From positions 1-48,597 of the forward strand of contig DAOSUS010000021.1 in the NCBI GenBank assembly GCA_035378955.1: 48,597 nucleotides of DNA. The letters run 5' to 3'. The DNA is from Candidatus Hydrogenedens sp. GTDB taxonomy: Bacteria > Hydrogenedentota > Hydrogenedentia > Hydrogenedentales > Hydrogenedentaceae. The notes beneath the pieces are model-generated. The model saw only the letters and a program-made list of their open reading frames with translations. It made no database searches and was not told the DNA's origin. The translations under genes and the position numbers were made by a program. Below are positions 16,623 to 25,913 of the stretch, piece by piece (the first letter of the stretch is position 1; every line of letters starts with the position of its first letter).

Positions 16623-18023
16623 ATGAGAAAATACACTCGCAGAAGTTTTTTAGGTAATACTTTAACTGCTGGGGTTGCTTTTAATCTTTTTTTAAATAGG
16701 AACAGTATGACACAGGAACAAGTGGAAAAACCTAATTTTATTATTATACTTGCAGACGACTTGGGTTATGGGGATGTCGGATGTTATGGACAAGAAAATA
16801 TACTTACACCGAATATAGACCGTTTGGCAAGGGAAGGGATGATTTTCACAGATGGATATGCGGGAAGTACTGTATGCGCACCATCCCGATGTTGTTTAAT
16901 GACCGGGCTTCACACGGGACATGCAAGAATAAGAGGAAATGGAACCGTTTCTCTTGCTCCTGAAGATGTGACAATGGCAGAGGTTTTAAAATCTCAGGGT
17001 TATGTCACTGGTTTAGTGGGAAAGTGGGGATTAGGTGAAGCAGAAACCTCTGGAATTCCGACATTACAGGGTTTCGATGAATTTTATGGTTATTTAAATC
17101 AAGTACACGCACATAATTATTATCCCGATTTCTTATGGAGAGGAACTAAGAAAGAAAAAATCGAAGGGAATATAATATCGGAGGTTCCGGGAGTTTGTAG
17201 CACCTGTACACAGTATAGTCACGATTTACTTACAAAGGAGGCTATTGATTTTATTCAAAGGAACAAAAGTAAAAACTTTTTTCTTTATTTATCATTAACT
17301 ATTCCACATGCAAATAATGAATTGGGGAATGCTAAAGGAAATGGTATGGAGGTCCCGAATGATGAACCTTATTCAGATAGACCGTGGCCACAAATTCAGA
17401 AAAATCATGCCGCTATGATTACACGGTTAGATGATACCGTCGGTAGGGTTTTAGATTTATTAAATGAATTGGGATTGGATGAAAAAACAGTAATATTGTT
17501 TTCAAGTGATAATGGTCCTCATAAAGAAGGAGGGGCAGACCCTGAATTCTTTAAGAGTTCGGGACCTTTTAAGGGATATAAAAGGGCTCTTTATGAAGGT
17601 GGAATTCGTGTGTCTTTTATTGTAAGGTGGAAAGGTAAGGTTGCATCGGGAGCTAAATGCGATGTGCCATGTGCCTTTTGGGATGTTTTACCTACTTTTG
17701 CGGAATTATCAGGTGCAAAAGTACCTCAAGGAATAGATGGGGTTTCTATGGTTCCTTTGATTTTTGGTAATGAAACTTCTTCATTTAAAAACAGACCTTT
17801 GTATTGGGAATTTTATGAACAAGGATTTAAACAGGCTTTAAGAATTGAAAATTGGAAATTGGTAAATATTTATGGAAACGCTCCTGAATTATATGATTTG
17901 AGTAATGATAAAGGAGAAAATAACAACCTGGCTTCATCTTATCCTGATAAATGTAATGAATTATTGAGTTTATTAAAAGGACTACGCATTCCTTCACAGG
18001 ATTGGAAATCGCCTATGGATTAG
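16623..18023 (+). CDS. Tat-exported arylsulfatase-type sulfatase
   Basis: 466-residue S1 sulfatase. The N-terminus has a twin-arginine signal (RRSFLG). IILADDLGYGDVGCYG carries the metal Asp45/46, and CAPSR (85-89) carries Cys85, the residue that becomes formylglycine. TGHARIRGN, GLVGKWGLG and SSDNGPHKEGG complete the active site. Enzymes of this class hydrolyse sulfate esters on glycans or small molecules, here outside the cytoplasm. Activation needs a formylglycine-generating enzyme or anaerobic anSME, not seen in this window. The ATG follows AAAGGA eight bases away. It converges with the methyltransferase gene with a four-base overlap at TTAG. Confidence 0.9.
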   Translation: MRKYTRRSFLGNTLTAGVAFNLFLNRNSMTQEQVEKPNFIIILADDLGYGDVGCYGQENILTPNIDRLAREGMIFTDGYAGSTVCAPSRCCLMTGLHTGHARIRGNGTVSLAPEDVTMAEVLKSQGYVTGLVGKWGLGEAETSGIPTLQGFDEFYGYLNQVHAHNYYPDFLWRGTKKEKIEGNIISEVPGVCSTCTQYSHDLLTKEAIDFIQRNKSKNFFLYLSLTIPHANNELGNAKGNGMEVPNDEPYSDRPWPQIQKNHAAMITRLDDTVGRVLDLLNELGLDEKTVILFSSDNGPHKEGGADPEFFKSSGPFKGYKRALYEGGIRVSFIVRWKGKVASGAKCDVPCAFWDVLPTFAELSGAKVPQGIDGVSMVPLIFGNETSSFKNRPLYWEFYEQGFKQALRIENWKLVNIYGNAPELYDLSNDKGENNNLASSYPDKCNELLSLLKGLRIPSQDWKSPMD

Positions 18024-18826
18024 TCATTTCGTAACGACAATTCACTTTCTATTTTTATTTTCTGTTGTATCTTTTTGAAATTATGCATTAAGAAATCGGA
18101 AGGGGATTTTGAACAAATAAAATCTATACGAACCGTTCTGGAATCGATGTGGTCCCATGTATGAGCATCTACGCAGGCTAATAAAGTAAGCCCGGCTTCT
18201 TTAATTGCATCCAGATATATTTGCAGAGGGTATATTTTTTGTCTTACCACAGACCAGCCTTTTCCCTGTATCAATATACTTAATGTGGCTGTTTTGGTTG
18301 AAGGATTGTACGCTGATTCCCAGACTGTTCTGAAGTCTTTGTAATTTTCTTTCCATTGGCTATTGTTATAGTATTGTTTCACCATTTGTTCCGTAACACA
18401 GTCAAAATAGATAATCCCATTTTCTTTTAGCGATAGTGACATAGAGTAAACCGAACGATATATATCTTCTTCATCTAAAAGAAAGTTTATAGAATCAAAA
18501 AGACATGTTATTATATGAAATGAATTTTTAAAAGGTAGGGAACACATATTGCCTGTTAAAACACAGATATCATGATTTAATTGTTTTGCTGTGTAAAGCA
18601 TAGAAGGGGAGATATCCACTCCTATGGAATTCCAGCCATGTTTTGTTAATTTTTGTATCAGTGTTCCTGTTCCGCATGCCACATCAAGATGATTTATTAT
18701 GTTTTCTTCTTTGTCCTGTATTATTTTTTGTAAATCCAGAAGTCGGCTTTCCCATCGGTCGTAACGGACACGGGTCATAATACGGTCGTAATATGGTGCT
18801 AATATATGGAAGGTATCATTCTGCAT
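18020..18826 (-). CDS. Class I SAM-dependent methyltransferase
   Basis: 268 residues with a class I methyltransferase domain: motif I LDVACGTGTLIQKL (about 46-59), motif II GVDISPSML, then TGNMCSLPF and a motif III-like ENGIIYFDCV. The N-terminal YYDRI segment and central layout resemble CypM/UbiE-like small-molecule methyltransferases. It overlaps yqeK by 11 bases and closes the obgE-proBA-nadD-yqeK unit, in the place where rsfS is often found. Substrate unknown. Confidence 0.8.
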   Translation of the reverse strand: MQNDTFHILAPYYDRIMTRVRYDRWESRLLDLQKIIQDKEENIINHLDVACGTGTLIQKLTKHGWNSIGVDISPSMLYTAKQLNHDICVLTGNMCSLPFKNSFHIITCLFDSINFLLDEEDIYRSVYSMSLSLKENGIIYFDCVTEQMVKQYYNNSQWKENYKDFRTVWESAYNPSTKTATLSILIQGKGWSVVRQKIYPLQIYLDAIKEAGLTLLACVDAHTWDHIDSRTVRIDFICSKSPSDFLMHNFKKIQQKIKIESELSLRND

Positions 18827-19445
18827 TTACAAGCAAATCCCTTTTATTTTTTAGCCAATTTATGAATTCTAAAGAATAAGGGGATGGCTCTCTTTTTTTT
18901 AAACTTAATTTGTATCTTTCATTTGCAGAATAAAAGAGAGCATCAAAAAAACCATAATGCATTAAAATTTCACGGCTTTTTTCTGCTTGTGAATATTTTC
19001 TGAGTGGTTCGCTAAAATCAGAAAGATAGAGTATTTGTCCTACAAGTCCTAAATTGGCTTTTCCTGTAGTATGCCAATAAATAGATTCATAGATGTCCAT
19101 ATCGGAAATGTTTAATTCTTTGGCAATTAGATTGGCAGCCAAAGGTCCGTGTAATAAAACGGGATATTTTCTTTCATATTCGTTGATTTCTATATTAAAT
19201 TCTTTCGCTTTATTTATAATATCGTCTGTTTTCCATTCTCTACATAGGTCATGTAATATGCCTGAAAGTATAACTTTATGTTCATTTACTTTCATCTCTT
19301 TTGTTCGAACCATATATAGAGCATAAGTTGAAGTAGAAATACAATGGGCAATTTTTTCTTTACTTAAATAAGTATTTAAATAATCCAAATAATAAGAATA
19401 ATTAATTTCAATTTCGTTTCTTATTTTTGTAAATTCCGTGTTCAT
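18816..19445 (-). CDS. yqeK: YqeK-like HD-domain diadenosine tetraphosphatase
   Basis: HD-domain protein of 209 residues from the ATG at 19445. The metal motif is visible as LSGILHDLCREW (HD pair), together with HGPLAA and IYWHTTGK, as in YqeK (symmetrical Ap4A hydrolase, formerly 'HD domain next to nadD'). The neighbour nadD supports the name. A TTG 30 bases earlier would extend it, but the ATG gives a length closer to the family (about 190) and a smaller overlap (38 bases) with nadD. Cytoplasmic; it degrades Ap4A to ADP. Confidence 0.85.
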   Translation of the reverse strand: MNTEFTKIRNEIEINYSYYLDYLNTYLSKEKIAHCISTSTYALYMVRTKEMKVNEHKVILSGILHDLCREWKTDDIINKAKEFNIEINEYERKYPVLLHGPLAANLIAKELNISDMDIYESIYWHTTGKANLGLVGQILYLSDFSEPLRKYSQAEKSREILMHYGFFDALFYSANERYKLSLKKREPSPYSLEFINWLKNKRDLLVNAE

Positions 19446-20004
19446 AAATATATCTTTCAACTGCGGGAGGAACAAAATCTTTAATATCTTTACCTTGTTG
19501 GATTAATAATCGTATTTGGTGAGACGCTATATTTTTAGGTTCAAATGGTAACCAAATCGTTTTTGATAATATTTTTGGAGATATTTTTTTCATAGAAGAA
19601 TTTGGGCGATTAGCAACAAGAAAAGAATGTACTTTTTCAATAAGTTTATCCGCATGATACCAATTGGGAATATCTACCAGAGTATCCAGTCCTGCAATTA
19701 AACATATTCTTGCATTCGGATAAATGTTTGAAATATGTTCCACAGTATTTATAGTAAATGATGGATTTTTACTATCTATTTCAAATCTGGAAACAGTAAA
19801 CTTGGGTTCATTTTTGGTAGCAAGGGAAAGCATGTTAAATCGGTCTTCAGCAGAAGCAAAGACCTGTCCTTTTTTGTGAGGAGGTATTCCTGCAGGGACA
19901 AAAATAATAGTAGATAAATTAGCATGTTTTAATGCAGAATACGCTAATTCAATGTGAACATTGTGAACGGGGTCGAAAGTACCACCGTATAGACCTATTT
20001 CCAT
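19408..20004 (-). CDS. nadD: Nicotinate-nucleotide adenylyltransferase
   Basis: 198 residues from the ATG at 20004: MEIGLYGGTFDPVHNVH is the canonical N-terminal nucleotidylyltransferase signature with the HxxH-type motif, followed by FVPAGIPPHKKG, GLDTLVDIPNWYHADKL and a C-terminal ISSTxxR-like segment (ASHQIRLLIQQGKDI). It makes nicotinate adenine dinucleotide in NAD synthesis. Longer starts at 20028 (ATG) and 20043 (TTG) overlap proA; the family start and the GTGG sequence before 20004 favour the short form, four bases after the proA stop. Confidence 0.9.
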   Translation of the reverse strand: MEIGLYGGTFDPVHNVHIELAYSALKHANLSTIIFVPAGIPPHKKGQVFASAEDRFNMLSLATKNEPKFTVSRFEIDSKNPSFTINTVEHISNIYPNARICLIAGLDTLVDIPNWYHADKLIEKVHSFLVANRPNSSMKKISPKILSKTIWLPFEPKNIASHQIRLLIQQGKDIKDFVPPAVERYIYEHGIYKNKKRN

Positions 20005-20008
20005 AGCA

Positions 20009-21262
20009 CTAACCACGGATTTGACCATTTCCTCGAATAACAAATTTGAATGTGGTCAATCCTTCAAGAGCCATAGGACCATGCCAGTGTAGTTTGTTTG
20101 TACTAATTCCAATTTCTGCACCCATTCCAAACTCAAAACCATCGGTAAATCTTGTAGAAGCATTCACATAGACTGTAGCACTGTCTACTTCTTCTAAAAA
20201 TTTTTCGCTCATAAGATAATCATTAGTAACAATTGCATCGGAATGATGGGAACCGTAGTGATTTATATGGTAAATGGCTTCATCTATAGATGATACGATT
20301 TTGATTGATAGAATCTTATCTAAATATTCTGTATACCAATCTTCTTCGGTTGCCGGTTTACATTCAATTATCATTTGTGTTCTTGGACAACCTCTTAATT
20401 CACATCCACCTTTAACTAATTCTTTAGCAATTGGGGGAAGAAGAATAGGGGCACATCCTTCGTGGACAAGTAAAGTTTCCATTGCATTGCAAACGCCTGG
20501 TCTTTGTAATTTTGCATTTATAACAATTTTTAATGACATATCTAAATCGGCATCAGCGTGTAAGTATGTATGACAAACGCCATCTAAATGTGCAATAACA
20601 GGAATTCGTGATTCATCGTATATTCTTGCAATCAAACTTTTTCCACCTCGGGGGATAATCACATCAATATATTGGTCTAATTTAAGCAGTTCTCCAACAG
20701 CGGAACGGTCGGTAGTAGAAATCATTTGAACAGCATTTTCGGGAATACCGCATTGTGTTGCCGTGTCATTAAAAATTTTTGCTAGTGCCAGGTTAGAGTG
20801 GATTGCTTCGGAACCACCTCGTAGTATGCATGTATTAGCCGATTTTAAGCATAAAGAAGCGGCGTCAATAGTAACATTAGGACGACTTTCATAAATAATA
20901 CCTACAACACCGATAGGCTGGCGTATTTTTGCAATTTTCAGTCCGTTGGGATGAATATATTGATTTTCTATATTACCTACGGGGTCGGGAAGAGCCGCAA
21001 CCACACGAACACTTTCTGCCATACTTTGTATTCTCTTTGGAGATAATTCAAGTCTATCAAGAAAGGCTTTTGTTTGGCCCATTTCTTCCGCATTTTTTAA
21101 ATCTTTCTTGTTCTCTTTAATAATCCAGTTGGTATGGGCTTCTAATTGCTCGGCAATTTTAAGTAAAGATTCGTTTTTAATATTTTTAGGCACTTTTTGG
21201 AGTTTGTAAAATGCTTCTTTTGATTTTTGAGCAATCTGTGTTATCTCATCTTTGATATTCAT
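20009..21262 (-). CDS. proA: Gamma-glutamyl phosphate reductase
   Basis: 417 residues of the ProA/aldehyde dehydrogenase superfamily, the usual length. Visible are VGIIYESRPNVTIDAASLCLKS, RGGSEAIHSN, IPRGGKSL and the catalytic Cys region RPGVCNAMETLLV, ending with FGMGAEIGISTNKLHWHGPMALEGLTTFK. It reduces gamma-glutamyl phosphate to glutamate semialdehyde in proline synthesis. Its start overlaps the proB stop by four bases. Confidence 0.96.
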   Translation of the reverse strand: MNIKDEITQIAQKSKEAFYKLQKVPKNIKNESLLKIAEQLEAHTNWIIKENKKDLKNAEEMGQTKAFLDRLELSPKRIQSMAESVRVVAALPDPVGNIENQYIHPNGLKIAKIRQPIGVVGIIYESRPNVTIDAASLCLKSANTCILRGGSEAIHSNLALAKIFNDTATQCGIPENAVQMISTTDRSAVGELLKLDQYIDVIIPRGGKSLIARIYDESRIPVIAHLDGVCHTYLHADADLDMSLKIVINAKLQRPGVCNAMETLLVHEGCAPILLPPIAKELVKGGCELRGCPRTQMIIECKPATEEDWYTEYLDKILSIKIVSSIDEAIYHINHYGSHHSDAIVTNDYLMSEKFLEEVDSATVYVNASTRFTDGFEFGMGAEIGISTNKLHWHGPMALEGLTTFKFVIRGNGQIRG

Positions 21263-22395
21263 ATTTTTTCCTCCACATCATTATTCTGGAACAAAAACAT
21301 ATTATCTCTATGAATTACTTCTTCATATTGCCAATCTAATAATGTTTTCCTAATCTCTGTTGATTTTTTACCAGCTACTTTATTAAGTTCTTCTTTATCT
21401 AAATTAATAATACCTCTACCTAATTCTAAACCATCGGGTGTTATTATAGAAACACAATCACCTCTTTTGAAATTTCCTTCAGCATATTTTACGCCAACAG
21501 GTAAAAGACTACATCCTCTTTTAAGAAGTGCCTGAACAGCACCTTCATCAATTACAATTTTCCCTTTGATTGTTCTTCCGAAGGCTATCCATGATTTTCT
21601 TTGTGAAATTTTATTTTGAGGAGGAAGAAATCGTGTGTAAATTCCCTTGTTATCAATTATGTCTCTTAATATATTTCGTGTATTTCCATTGGCAATTATG
21701 GAAGGAATTCCTGCATGCCAAGCAATTTTGACTGCTTCTAATTTTGTAAGCATACCCCCTACGGAGGTATTGCTTGTTGTATCATGAGCCCAGGAGAATA
21801 TTTCAGGAGAGAGGCTGTTTACAGAAGCAATAAACTTTGCATCGGGGTTTTTTTGCGGATTATCGGTATATAAACCATCTACATTTGTCAGCAAAATAAG
21901 TAAACTTGCGTTTACACGAACGGCTATTCGTGCTGATAAGGTATCATTATCCCCAAAACGGAGTTCTTCAATAGCAGTAGTATCGTTTTCATTGATAATA
22001 GGAATGATATTTTTTAGTGCAAGTAGTTCCCGTAAGGTGTTTAAGACATTAATATAAGATGTGCGATTATCTAAATCTGCACGGGTTATTAAAATTTGAG
22101 ATGGAATAAATTGTTTTTTGCTGTGTAGTTGAAATAGTTTCGTATATCTTTTCATCAGTTCAACCTGGCCGATGGAAGCTAAAGCTTGTTTTTCAGATAA
22201 CCGTTCTGGTTTTTTTTCTTTTCCGACCAAAGACATGCCACAACCAACTGCACCTGAACTTACGATTATGAAGTTAGCATTATATTGCTTTTTTATTTCA
22301 CAAATTTGCTTGACTATCTGAGAAATGGGTTTTATTTTTCTTTTAGAATTGATTAAATCAGTGCCTATTTTAATAACAATAATTTTTTTATTCAT
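21259..22395 (-). CDS. proB: Glutamate 5-kinase with PUA domain
   Basis: 378 residues: amino-acid kinase domain (about 1-260) with IVSSGAVGCGM, INENDTTAIEELRFGDNDTLSA and VGGMLTKLEA, then a C-terminal PUA domain (about 280-365). This two-domain form is the E. coli-like type, normally feedback-inhibited by proline. It phosphorylates glutamate for ProA. The ATG at 22395 lies inside the last codons of obgE (8-base overlap), so it is translationally coupled. Confidence 0.96.
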   Translation of the reverse strand: MNKKIIVIKIGTDLINSKRKIKPISQIVKQICEIKKQYNANFIIVSSGAVGCGMSLVGKEKKPERLSEKQALASIGQVELMKRYTKLFQLHSKKQFIPSQILITRADLDNRTSYINVLNTLRELLALKNIIPIINENDTTAIEELRFGDNDTLSARIAVRVNASLLILLTNVDGLYTDNPQKNPDAKFIASVNSLSPEIFSWAHDTTSNTSVGGMLTKLEAVKIAWHAGIPSIIANGNTRNILRDIIDNKGIYTRFLPPQNKISQRKSWIAFGRTIKGKIVIDEGAVQALLKRGCSLLPVGVKYAEGNFKRGDCVSIITPDGLELGRGIINLDKEELNKVAGKKSTEIRKTLLDWQYEEVIHRDNMFLFQNNDVEEKI

Positions 22396-23719
22396 GTTTT
22401 TTCATATTCCTGTATTCAGAAGTATCTTTTGAAATAATATCACCTGAATAAGTAAATTCATAATCGCCAATATATATTAAATCCCCATCTTTTGCTTTTG
22501 CTCTTTTTAAGGCACGAAATAATCCTATATGAGTAAGTACTCTTTGTAAATATTGGACTGCTTCTTCATTTTCAAAATCGGTCATTTGCAACACACGAAA
22601 TACTCTTTTACCCTCGATACGAAAGCCATCCGCTTCTTTATATATCTTAAATGGTGCTTCATATACATATCTTGTTTCAATAGGAACAGGTTCGTCTTTT
22701 TCATTATTTCGGGCTTCTTCTACGATATGAAAAATAGCATCCAGTAATGTTTTAACGCCTTTTCCTGTAACCGCTGAAATACCAAATATGGGAACTTTCC
22801 ATTTTTTATTTTTTATTTTTTTAATAAAACGATTATTATTTTCGGTAATATCCAATTTGTTAAACACATATATTTTTGGTTTTTCATTAAAAACAGGGCT
22901 ATATGCTTCTAATTCATGTTCAAGAATTTCAATAGTATTTTCAGGTTCAGGGTCTCCTGTATCAATCAGGAAAAGTAAGACGCGGGTCCTTTCGATATGT
23001 TTTAAAAAATCATGTCCTAACCCTTTTCCTTCTGAAGCCCCTTCAATAATGCCCGGAATGTCGGCGACAGTAATAGTTCTGTATCCGGGTAAAGATACGA
23101 CACCGAGATTTGGTGTAAGAGTGGTAAAAGGATAATCGGCTATTTTAGGTTTTGCTGAGGTTATGCTGGATAATAAGGTCGATTTCCCCGCATTAGGTAG
23201 TCCAACAAAACCAACATCGGCTATAAGTTTTAATTCCAGAAGGAATTCCTTTTCTTCTCCTTTTTCTCCTTTTTCAGCAAAACGGGGTGTTTGATATGTA
23301 GAACTTACAAATCGTGCGTTTCCTTTTCCTCCTTTTCCACCTTTTACTGCTAAAAATTGTTGTCCATTTTCTTTCAAGTCTGCGAGTATTTCACCGCTTT
23401 CCCAGTCACGAATAATTGTCCCACAGGGCACAGATATTATCAGGTCTTTACCATTTTTCCCATGTCTATTATTTCCACTTCCATGCATTCCTTTTGGTGC
23501 AATCCAATGAGCATGGTATTTAAGGTCAATTAGTGTATGTAATTTTGTAGTAGCCTGAAAATAAATACTTCCTCCATTCCCACCATCACCTCCGTCAGGA
23601 CCTCCTTTGGGAATATATTTTTCTCTTCGGAAACTTATACACCCGTTTCCTCCATCTCCGGCGGTTAACTTTACGCGGACTTCGTCAATAAATAATCTAT
23701 TTTTGCCTTGTTGTTTCAT
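22388..23719 (-). CDS. obgE: Obg family GTPase
   Basis: 443 residues. The glycine-rich Obg fold (about 5-160) shows GGDGGNGCISFRREKYIPKGGPDGGDGG. The G domain follows with G1 GLPNAGKS, G3 DIPGIIEGA and G4 NKLD, and the C-terminal OCT domain (about 345-430) ends with a short lysine-rich tail. Obg binds the 50S subunit and links ribosome assembly to GTP/ppGpp status. Its place after rplU-rpmA is the classic order, separated here by a hairpin at 23742-23776. Confidence 0.96.
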   Translation of the reverse strand: MKQQGKNRLFIDEVRVKLTAGDGGNGCISFRREKYIPKGGPDGGDGGNGGSIYFQATTKLHTLIDLKYHAHWIAPKGMHGSGNNRHGKNGKDLIISVPCGTIIRDWESGEILADLKENGQQFLAVKGGKGGKGNARFVSSTYQTPRFAEKGEKGEEKEFLLELKLIADVGFVGLPNAGKSTLLSSITSAKPKIADYPFTTLTPNLGVVSLPGYRTITVADIPGIIEGASEGKGLGHDFLKHIERTRVLLFLIDTGDPEPENTIEILEHELEAYSPVFNEKPKIYVFNKLDITENNNRFIKKIKNKKWKVPIFGISAVTGKGVKTLLDAIFHIVEEARNNEKDEPVPIETRYVYEAPFKIYKEADGFRIEGKRVFRVLQMTDFENEEAVQYLQRVLTHIGLFRALKRAKAKDGDLIYIGDYEFTYSGDIISKDTSEYRNMKKHE

Positions 23720-23741
23720 ATAGGATAAACGAGTATAAGAT

Positions 23742-23776
23742 AAAAACTGGCACGATATTATACCGTGCCAGTTTTT
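23742..23776 (-). terminator. Intrinsic terminator between rpmA and obgE
   Basis: AAAAACTGGCACG (742-754) pairs perfectly with CGTGCCAGTTTTT (764-776), a 13-bp stem with a 9-base loop and flanking A/T tracts, directly downstream of rpmA on the minus strand. It could end the ribosomal-protein transcript or attenuate entry into obgE. Confidence 0.78.
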
Positions 23777-23794
23777 GTTTAATTATATTAAATA

Positions 23795-24067
23795 TTAATT
23801 TTGATTTTCCGCATTTATGGGAATCACATCAACACATTTTTTACCACCCGTAGTATAACGGAATTTGACAAATCCATCTACCATAGCAAAAATGGTATGG
23901 TCTCTTCCCAAGCCAACATTTTTACCGGGCTTTATTTTTGTTCCGCGTTGACGGATTAGGATATTTCCAGATAGGACTTGTTCTCCTTCATATTTTTTAA
24001 CACCCAACATTTTCGGATTGCTATCTCTTCCGTTTCGGGCGCTTCCACCACTTTTTTTATGTGCCAT
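23795..24067 (-). CDS. rpmA: Ribosomal protein L27
   Basis: 90 residues with the bL27 signature: MAHKKSGGSARNGRDSNPKMLGVK at the N-terminus and ILIRQRGTKIKPGKNVGLGRDHTIFA. The N-terminus begins at MAHKK without the cleavable extension of Firmicutes. A strong AAGGAGGAA-type site precedes it. Component of the 50S subunit near the peptidyl transferase centre, co-transcribed with rplU (24-base gap). Confidence 0.98.
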   Translation of the reverse strand: MAHKKSGGSARNGRDSNPKMLGVKKYEGEQVLSGNILIRQRGTKIKPGKNVGLGRDHTIFAMVDGFVKFRYTTGGKKCVDVIPINAENQN

Positions 24068-24091
24068 TGTTTATTCCTCCTTATATGAAAA

Positions 24092-24403
24092 CTATTTTTT
24101 TATTTCTTTAACCAAAATTTCTGTAAATAACTGTCTATGTCCATAGGTGCGATGATAGTTCTTTCTTCTTTTATATTTAAAAACGCGTATCTTTTTTGAT
24201 TTCCCATGAGTTAATACTTGAACGGTAACAGAGGAAGATTTTAATTTGTCGGGTTCTACAATCAATTGATTACCATCAGATAAAAGATGAACCTTATTAA
24301 TTTCAATCAAATCACCTTCTTTTGCGTTTAATTTTTCAACGCGAATTTTGTCATTGGGCTGAACTCTATATTGTTTTCCACCACAACTAATGATAGCGTA
24401 CAT
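24092..24403 (-). CDS. rplU: Ribosomal protein L21
   Basis: 103 residues of bL21: MYAIISCGGKQYRVQ at the start, KIRVFKYKRRKNYHRTYGHRQ near the end. The minus-strand AAGGA lies about six bases before the ATG. First gene of the rplU-rpmA pair. Confidence 0.98.
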   Translation of the reverse strand: MYAIISCGGKQYRVQPNDKIRVEKLNAKEGDLIEINKVHLLSDGNQLIVEPDKLKSSSVTVQVLTHGKSKKIRVFKYKRRKNYHRTYGHRQLFTEILVKEIKK

Positions 24404-24450
24404 TTTCCTTAAATCCTTTCTTTAACCTTTTTATTTTGGGCAATATTATA

Positions 24451-25302
24451 TCATAAATTATTTTCGTTTTTCGACTTTCTCTCCGGGCAGTAAAGGCAAT
24501 GCGTAACATAATCTTCTGCCATGGCTCTTAATTCTGCAATAGCGGAAAGAGAAGCGAGATAACTCGTTTTTATGTTTCTTGGAGATGGAAGATTGATTGT
24601 TGTTGTATGTAATCTACCAAAGGCGCCTTCAGCATAAATTTCGTGCATATTTTCTTTAATATTGGGGTCTGCAATAATACGAACAATCGTATCCTTAGGA
24701 CCTATTCCATATAAACTCAATGCACATGCAACATTAATATTCGCGGGGAATGCCTTTGCTGCTTCAAAAGCGTTCCCTTCAAAAACAATTACAGGTTCTT
24801 TAATATCTGTTAAATCCATATTTTTTTCTATGAGATAGGGTGCACCTTTAAGTGCTTGCGGAGATTTCCTTGTAGTTAACATGACACGATGCAATCCCGC
24901 TTCCATAGCACTGCGAATACCATCAAGACCACAAACGGCACCGGAGGGAATTTTAATCCGAATAAAGTTTTTTTTGGCTTCATCAATGAGATTTAGGTTA
25001 TACAATAAACCACTTAAACTCATGATAAGGCAATCTTTTTTATGTTTAATACAGGACTTTATTATAGGTTCAACAGCAGTAGATGTGGCTGATTCAATAA
25101 CAAAATCAGATAGAGAAACGGCTTTATCTAAATCACATATCTCTGCATCCAAATGGAATGTTCGTTTTAATAATTGGGCTTTTGCTTCATCTATATCATG
25201 AAGGGCAACGATTTCTGCCGGAATATCTCCTTTTTGTAATGCAATACAAATATCTGCACCAATATTCCCACAACCTATAATGGCAACTTTATATTTAGAC
25301 AT
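24451..25302 (-). CDS. nadX: L-aspartate dehydrogenase-like protein
   Basis: 283 residues. N-terminal Rossmann motif IIGCGNIGADI (8-18), the SGAVCGLDGIRSA segment and C-terminal FPANINVACALSLYGIGPKDT match the aspartate dehydrogenase family (DUF108). In NAD synthesis this enzyme can replace aspartate oxidase NadB, oxidising aspartate to iminoaspartate without oxygen, which suits an anaerobe. nadD lies downstream in the same gene block. The C-terminus has an unusual Cys-containing tail (HCLYCPERK) not expected for the family. Substrate inferred from family only. Confidence 0.82.
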   Translation of the reverse strand: MSKYKVAIIGCGNIGADICIALQKGDIPAEIVALHDIDEAKAQLLKRTFHLDAEICDLDKAVSLSDFVIESATSTAVEPIIKSCIKHKKDCLIMSLSGLLYNLNLIDEAKKNFIRIKIPSGAVCGLDGIRSAMEAGLHRVMLTTRKSPQALKGAPYLIEKNMDLTDIKEPVIVFEGNAFEAAKAFPANINVACALSLYGIGPKDTIVRIIADPNIKENMHEIYAEGAFGRLHTTTINLPSPRNIKTSYLASLSAIAELRAMAEDYVTHCLYCPERKSKNENNL

Positions 25303-25495
25303 GATTTAAAATCCAAATTAATAATTTATTTACAAATGGGGAAATAAATAAGAAAACACATAGAAAATAGATAACCAATATGATTATAACAGGTATAAAT
25401 ATAAATACTCAACATTGCATATAATATAAAAGTAGTTTTTCAGGATATATGTTTTATTTTGTTAAAATATATTTTAATCAAAGAAAGGATTGTTT

Positions 25496-25909
25496 ATGAA
25501 AAGTCATACAGAATATTTATATTTTTGCACACAAAAACATCGAGAGTATATAAATATTACAGAGAAAGTGGAAGAAATAGTCAAAAAAAGTCAGGTTCAG
25601 GAAGGCATGGTTCTTGTATCTGCAATGCATATTACAGCAGGGGTATATGTAAACGATGCAGAAGATGGATTGATAGAAGATATTGATGAATGGCTTGAAA
25701 AGTTGGCTCCATTTAAGAAAGATTACAGACATCACGCAACCGGAGAAACCAATGGAGATGCACATTTAAAAAGTTTATTGGTTCACCATGAAGTGATTGT
25801 CCCTATAACCAGAGGGAAATTGGATTTGGGTCCCTGGCAACAAATCTTTTATGCGGAATTTGATGGTCAAAGAAGGAAACGGTTAATCATAAAGGTTTTA
25901 GGGGAGTAA
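25496..25909 (+). CDS. YjbQ / UPF0047 family protein
   Basis: 137 residues. SAMHITAGVYVNDAEDGLIEDI, the HHATGETNGDAHLKS segment and the ending GPWQQIFYAEFDGQRRKR are diagnostic of the UPF0047/YjbQ family, beta-barrel trimers linked to weak thiamine-phosphate synthase activity. I chose the ATG at 25496 (AAAGAAAGGA seven bases upstream). A 16-base AT-only palindrome at 25462-25477 lies just before the ribosome site. The next gene begins four bases after the stop. True role unknown. Confidence 0.9.
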   Translation: MKSHTEYLYFCTQKHREYINITEKVEEIVKKSQVQEGMVLVSAMHITAGVYVNDAEDGLIEDIDEWLEKLAPFKKDYRHHATGETNGDAHLKSLLVHHEVIVPITRGKLDLGPWQQIFYAEFDGQRRKRLIIKVLGE

Positions 25910-25913
25910 AAGA

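Noticed and set aside
25462..25477. AT-only palindrome TTAAAATATATTTTAA before the YjbQ gene
   Set aside because: Such palindromes are expected by chance in DNA this AT-rich; no second copy near another gene supports an operator.
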